Shown here piece by piece: positions 34,024-37,863 of a stretch of DNA of 37,863 bases (the stretch's first letter is position 1; every line of letters starts with the position of its first letter). Source of the DNA: Solidesulfovibrio magneticus str. Maddingley MBC34 (GTDB lineage: Bacteria > Desulfobacterota > Desulfovibrionia > Desulfovibrionales > Desulfovibrionaceae); NCBI GenBank assembly GCA_000307955.1, contig ALAO01000043.1, forward strand, positions 1 through 37,863, in the 5' to 3' direction. The notes beneath the pieces are model-generated. The model saw only the letters and a program-made list of their open reading frames with translations, ran no database searches and was not told where the DNA came from. A program made the translations under genes and the position numbers.

Positions 34024-34335
34024 TTAGAACAGGCCGGGAACCTTGATGCCGCCGGTGATCTGTCCCATCTCGGCTTCCATCATGGCCTTGGCCTTCTTGA
34101 TGCCGTCGTTGACGGCGGAAAGGACCAGGTCCTGGAGCATTTCCACGTCATTGGGGTCCACGGCCGTCTTGTCGATGGTCAGGGACTTCAGTTCGTTGGC
34201 GCCGGACACCACGGCCACGACCATGCCGCCGCCGGCCGTGCCTTCCACGGTGCGTTCCTGCAGGTCTTCCTGGAGCTTGGCCATCTTTTTTTGCATGACC
34301 TGGGCCTGGCGAACCAGTTCGTTCATTCCTTTCAT
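34024..34335 (-). CDS. ebfC: YbaB/EbfC nucleoid-associated protein
   Basis: A small DNA-binding dimer encoded between dnaX and recR in most bacteria. The 103-residue product starts MKGMNELVRQAQVMQKKMAK and has the family core (VEGTAGGGMVVAVVSGANEL, VLSAVNDGIKKAKAMMEAEM). GGAGG stands 7 nt before the ATG, which decides the start; it begins 13 nt after the dnaX stop. Confidence 0.95.
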   Translation of the reverse strand: MKGMNELVRQAQVMQKKMAKLQEDLQERTVEGTAGGGMVVAVVSGANELKSLTIDKTAVDPNDVEMLQDLVLSAVNDGIKKAKAMMEAEMGQITGGIKVPGLF

Positions 34336-34348
34336 GGGGATACCTCCT

Positions 34349-36304
34349 CTAGCGGGGCTTTCTTTCGATGATTTCGGCGTCAAAGGCCGTGACGGCCTGG
34401 CGCACTTCCGGGTGGTTGTCGACGTAGTCCCGCAGGTCATGGGGCGACATGCGGTCGTTTGCCGCCTCACCTTCGGTCAGGCGCACGGCCACGCCGGGGC
34501 CGAAATAGGCTTCGGCGGCCTCGGTGAGCTGGCGCAGCTTGTCGGGATGGGCCAGACGGCCGCGATGAAAGGCGTTGGCGCAGCTGACGACCAGTTCGCC
34601 CGGAGCCGGATCGGGTAAAAACGTGCCCTGGGCGTGCTTGAGCGCCACCATGTCGCTGCCCCGTCCGGCCTGGCGCAAAAAGCCGTCCCAGGTGCGAGGG
34701 CCAGCCGGCGCGGCCTGGGGCGGAAGCAGCGCGTCGTCATGCCCGGACGGTTCGTGGCCCTGCCCCGCGGCGGCGAAAGACGAAGACTGCCCCGATCCCG
34801 ACGGGGCGTAGCCGCCGGCAGCCGGCGCGGCGGCCGGGGCCGGGGGAGCCGAGCCGTTGGCCGGGCCGGACGCGCCATAAGCCGCCTGGGCTTCGGGCTG
34901 GGACACCGGCGGCGCGGCCTGGGGCGGATAACTCCGTGGCGCGGCGGACGGCACGGCCTGGTGTCCGGCGGACGGACGGGCGTAACCGCCCTGCTCCGGT
35001 CCCGGGCCGGATTCGGTCCGGCCGTAGGGCGCGGGCTGGTCGGCCAGGGGCTGGGGCCGGTAGCCGCCGGGACGTCCGCCCTGGGGCTGGCGCGGGGCCG
35101 GCCCGCCGCCCGGCCCGCCGGGACGGCCGCCCGAGTTGCCCGGCCCGCCCGAACCGCCCGAACCTGGTGTCGCCGGCGCGGCGCAGGAGGCAAGATTTTG
35201 CAACGGGAGCAGGCGCGGCAGATAGGCCATGTTGAGCAGCAGCAGCTCCAGGGCCAAGGCCGGCTCCAGGCTCGTCTGGACCCGGCGCTGGCCTTCCAGG
35301 GTCATCTGCCAGCAGGCGTGGATATGGGCGGCCTCGATGCGCCCAGCCCAGGCCAGCCATTCGTCGGCTTCCTCGGCCGGCAGGTCGACCACGGGCAGGG
35401 CCCGCTGGCCGGCCTGGCGAAGCAGAAACAGATTGCGCCACATGGAGGCCAGCTCGCGCAAAAAAAAGCCGATGTCCAGGCCCTTGTCCAGCACCTGGCG
35501 CAGGATCTCGACCACGGCCGGACCGTCCTCGGCCCGGATGGCCTCGATGAGCCCGAAAAACACTTCCTGGCCGGCCAGGCCAAGGACGCCCCGGGCGTCG
35601 GCCTCGGTGAGCTCGGCCCCGCCCAAGGCCAGCACCTGGGCCAGAAGCGACATGGAATCGCGCACGCTGCCGGCCCCGCGCCGGGCAATGAGGCTTACGG
35701 CCTTGGCCTCGTAGGGCACGGCCTCGCGTTCCAGCACGCTGGCGAGATGGGCTTCCAGCTCGGCCTGGGCCAGACGCTTGAACAGGTAGTGCTGGCAACG
35801 GCTGATGATGGTGGCCGGAAACTTGTGGGGCTCGGTGGTGGCCAGGATAAAAGTGACGCGTCCGGGCGGCTCTTCCAGGGTTTTGAGCAGCGCGTTGAAG
35901 GCCGCCGTGGTCAACATGTGGGCTTCGTCGATGATGAAGACCTTGTAGCGGCTGTTAAGCGGCGCGTAGCCCACGTCTTCCTTGAGGCGCCTGGCGTCGT
36001 CGACCTTGCCGTGGGTAGCGGCGTCGATCTCGATGACGTCGGGCGAGACCCCGGCCGTGATCTGACGGCACTGGGAGCAGACGTTGCAAGGTTCGCCCGT
36101 GGGCGCGGTCTCGCAGTTGAGCGCCTTGGCCAGCACCCGGGCCAGGGTGGTCTTGCCCACGCCCCGGGTGCCGCTGAAGAGATAGGCCGGCGCGATGCGA
36201 TCCTCGGCCGCGGCCCGGGACAGGATGCGCTTGACGGCGTCCTGCCCGGCCACGTCGGCGAAACGCTGGGGCCGGTATTTGGCGGTAAGACTGATTGTGC
36301 TCAT
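34349..36304 (-). CDS. dnaX: DNA polymerase III subunit gamma/tau
   Basis: DnaX is the clamp-loader ATPase that organises the replicative polymerase. The 651-residue protein has Walker A GTRGVGKTT (45-53), a zinc site (Cys64, 73, 76, 79), DEAH-type Walker B FIIDEAHML, the sensor TTEPHKFPATIISRCQ, and domain III to about 365. A long Gly/Pro/Ala/Gln-rich linker (about 370-530) precedes a C-terminal tau-like domain (TWDGFLRQAGRGSDMVALKHA). No ribosome site is obvious at the ATG. It starts 48 nt after ilvE. Confidence 0.96.
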   Translation of the reverse strand: MSTISLTAKYRPQRFADVAGQDAVKRILSRAAAEDRIAPAYLFSGTRGVGKTTLARVLAKALNCETAPTGEPCNVCSQCRQITAGVSPDVIEIDAATHGKVDDARRLKEDVGYAPLNSRYKVFIIDEAHMLTTAAFNALLKTLEEPPGRVTFILATTEPHKFPATIISRCQHYLFKRLAQAELEAHLASVLEREAVPYEAKAVSLIARRGAGSVRDSMSLLAQVLALGGAELTEADARGVLGLAGQEVFFGLIEAIRAEDGPAVVEILRQVLDKGLDIGFFLRELASMWRNLFLLRQAGQRALPVVDLPAEEADEWLAWAGRIEAAHIHACWQMTLEGQRRVQTSLEPALALELLLLNMAYLPRLLPLQNLASCAAPATPGSGGSGGPGNSGGRPGGPGGGPAPRQPQGGRPGGYRPQPLADQPAPYGRTESGPGPEQGGYARPSAGHQAVPSAAPRSYPPQAAPPVSQPEAQAAYGASGPANGSAPPAPAAAPAAGGYAPSGSGQSSSFAAAGQGHEPSGHDDALLPPQAAPAGPRTWDGFLRQAGRGSDMVALKHAQGTFLPDPAPGELVVSCANAFHRGRLAHPDKLRQLTEAAEAYFGPGVAVRLTEGEAANDRMSPHDLRDYVDNHPEVRQAVTAFDAEIIERKPR

Positions 36305-36313
36305 CGAGGCAGT

Positions 36314-36346
36314 CCGGGCGGCTCCGATACGGTCGCAACCGCCCGG
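36314..36346 (-). terminator. Inverted repeat between ilvE and dnaX
   Basis: Perfect 8 bp arms ccgggcgg / ccgcccgg with a 17 nt loop, filling the gap between the ilvE stop and the dnaX start. No T tract; a partial terminator or regulatory hairpin at the dnaX leader. Confidence 0.4.
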
Positions 36347-36352
36347 AAACGG

Positions 36353-37279
36353 TTACAGGCTGTAACGGCGCAGCCAGCCGGCGTAGGCCGGGTTCTCGCC
36401 CTTGACCACCTTGAAGAAGGCGGCCTGCAGGGCCTTGGCCACCGGTCCGGCATGGCCTTCGCCGATGACCCGGCGATCGAGCTCGCGGATGGGGGTCAGC
36501 TCGGCGGCGGTGCCGGAGAAAAAGGCCTCGTCGGCCATGTAGACTTCGTCGCGGGTGAACAGCTGCTCCACCACGGTGTAGCCAAGCTCCTTGGCCAGGG
36601 TGATGAGGCTGTCGCGGGTGATGCCGGCCAGGATGGAGGTCAGGGGCGGGGTCTTGATGACGCCTTTTTTGACGATAAAGACGTTTTCGCCCGAGCCTTC
36701 GGCCACGTAGCCAGTGGGATCAAGGAGCAGGGCCTCGTCGTAGCCGTCGGCCAGGGCCTCGGTCTTGGCCAGCACGGAATTGACGTAGTTGCCGGCCACC
36801 TTGGCCTTGGTCATCATGACGTTGACGTGGTGGCGGGTGTAGCTGGAGGTGCAGATGCGGATGCCGCGCTCCAGGGCCTCGGCGCCGAGATACGCGCCCC
36901 AGGGCCACACGGCGATGGCCACGCGCACCGGGTTGGGGCCGGGGTTGACGCCCATGGCCTCGCCGGAGCCGATGAAAATAAGGGGCCGGATGTAGCCGGC
37001 GGTCATTTTATTGGCCCTAAGCGTCTCGACGCAGGCCTCGGCCAGCTGTTCGTGGCTGAAGGGAACCTTCATGCCCATGACCTTGGCCGAGCCGAGCAGG
37101 CGCTCGATGTGCTCGTCCAGGCGGAAAACGGCCGAAGAGCCGTCGGTGCATTCGTAGGCCCGGATGCCCTCGAACACGCCCACGCCGTAATGCAGCGTAT
37201 GGGTCAGGACATGCACGTTGGCCTGGTCCCAGGGCACCATCGCGCCGTCCATCCAGATGAAATCAGTCCGAACACCCAT
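36353..37279 (-). CDS. ilvE: Branched-chain amino acid aminotransferase
   Basis: IlvE is the PLP enzyme for the last step of valine, leucine and isoleucine synthesis. The 308-residue fold-type IV protein has [32 protein letters not shown], the PLP lysine region [16 protein letters not shown], and the cofactor-binding [17 protein letters not shown] 37279 with GAGGG upstream is chosen; the frame is open further upstream but that part lacks homology. It is the first gene of the run that continues with dnaX. Confidence 0.95.
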   Translation of the reverse strand: MGVRTDFIWMDGAMVPWDQANVHVLTHTLHYGVGVFEGIRAYECTDGSSAVFRLDEHIERLLGSAKVMGMKVPFSHEQLAEACVETLRANKMTAGYIRPLIFIGSGEAMGVNPGPNPVRVAIAVWPWGAYLGAEALERGIRICTSSYTRHHVNVMMTKAKVAGNYVNSVLAKTEALADGYDEALLLDPTGYVAEGSGENVFIVKKGVIKTPPLTSILAGITRDSLITLAKELGYTVVEQLFTRDEVYMADEAFFSGTAAELTPIRELDRRVIGEGHAGPVAKALQAAFFKVVKGENPAYAGWLRRYSL

Positions 37280-37408
37280 GATCCAACCCTCGTGCTGGAG
37301 CGTTTCCCGGGGAGCTTCCCGGATGGCGTCATGATGGCGCCGCATACCCGAAACGGAAACGTCCATGTGTAGGCGCTTTGCCCGGCCGGGTCAAGGCGGC
37401 GCGGCCAT

Positions 37409-37863
37409 TCAGGACGACAGAGCCGTGAGGTTTCCTTCGCCCCGCAGCTCCTCGATGAGCGCCTCGATGATCCTGGCCTGCTCGGACAACTCGGCCAGGG
37501 ACTGGGCCGCCTGCTCCATGGCGTCGGCCGTGTCCTTGGACACCGTTCCCACGGCAGCCACGGCCGCTTCGATGGAATCCGAGGCTGCGGACTGCTGTTG
37601 GGCGGCGGCGGCGATGGAGCGCACCTGATCCGAAGCCGTTTCCACGAGCCCCACGATGGCGGACAGGGCCTGGCCGGACTCCCCGGCCAGCTGGTTGGCC
37701 GATTCGATGGCGGCCACGGCCTCGCCGACGCCGGACACGCTCTGGCGCGCCCCGGCCTGGATGTCGCGTACGGCCTGGCCGACCTCGGCCGTGGCGGCCA
37801 TGGTTTTCTCGGCCAGCTTGCGAACCTCGTCGGCGACCACGGCGAAGCCGCGCCCGGCCTCGC
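37409..37863 (-). CDS. Methyl-accepting chemotaxis protein, C-terminal part (cut by window end)
   Basis: About 151 residues of the cytoplasmic signalling coiled coil are visible, opening with the conserved hairpin-tip flank EAGRGFAVVADEVRKLAEKT and running through heptad repeats (IAAAAQQQSAASDSIEAAV) to the end LTALSS. The CheA-contacting tip, sensor and membrane parts lie outside the window. No C-terminal CheR-tether pentapeptide is present. Confidence 0.93.
   Translation of the reverse strand, partial: EAGRGFAVVADEVRKLAEKTMAATAEVGQAVRDIQAGARQSVSGVGEAVAAIESANQLAGESGQALSAIVGLVETASDQVRSIAAAAQQQSAASDSIEAAVAAVGTVSKDTADAMEQAAQSLAELSEQARIIEALIEELRGEGNLTALSS

Noticed and set aside
35459-35466. Run of eight T (minus strand) in dnaX as a programmed frameshift or slippage site for a short gamma form
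   Set aside because: It lies near codon 280, inside the region needed for domain III, well before the place where gamma normally ends, and the shifted frame runs on for many codons instead of stopping.

Overview
The window looks like a chromosomal segment of a GC-rich sulfate-reducing deltaproteobacterium of the Desulfovibrionaceae, possibly a Solidesulfovibrio/Desulfovibrio type. The basis is a periplasmic selenocysteine formate dehydrogenase with no membrane subunit, many two-component genes, and the overall base composition; the genus is inference. Most genes lie on the minus strand.

Layout. 202-3023: proS and ispG, overlapping. 3066-3730: two small proteins of unknown function. 4049-8156: a signalling cassette of a LivK-like lipoprotein, a membrane histidine kinase with a Cys-rich insert in its HAMP region, and a receiver-STAS protein. 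8363-16473: a formate dehydrogenase locus: fdhE-fdhD-mobA-moaA under a good sigma70-like promoter, then a transposase-derived protein that seems to have lost catalytic residues, then fdhA-fdhB. fdhA is read through an in-frame TGA (selenocysteine 192) followed by a SECIS-like hairpin. The short AT-rich stretch ahead of fdhA carries a perfect 9+9 bp palindrome nested between perfect 14 bp inverted repeats. 16699-20194 (plus strand): a YidE/AAEx-type transporter, a SAM methyltransferase and an EamA transporter with a possibly structured leader. 20213-24295: a second signalling cassette (histidine kinase, single-domain receiver, receiver-GGDEF), joined by ATGA overlaps and followed 14 nt later by a modA-like binding protein with no modBC in view.

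24300-29160 is an accessory island with visibly lower GC in its first part. It holds an orphan NHLP-leader RiPP-like precursor with its own terminator, a broken ArsR regulator with a likely operator, phage-type replication genes (replisome organizer and DnaB), a HicAB toxin-antitoxin pair with a palindromic operator, and a tRNA-Leu(UAG) gene at the edge. 29257-37279 returns to core genes on the minus strand: ilvE, dnaX, ebfC, recR, recD2, a flippase-like membrane protein and thiD. The window ends inside the 3' part of a chemotaxis receptor gene.

How the genes work together: moaA and mobA build the molybdopterin guanine dinucleotide cofactor, FdhD and FdhE mature the enzyme, FdhA carries the Tat signal and FdhB the iron-sulfur relay; the modA-like gene about 4 kb away could help supply molybdate or tungstate. 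The features most worth following are the transposase-derived protein with the repeats ahead of fdhA, the orphan RiPP-like precursor, and the structured leader ahead of the EamA gene.
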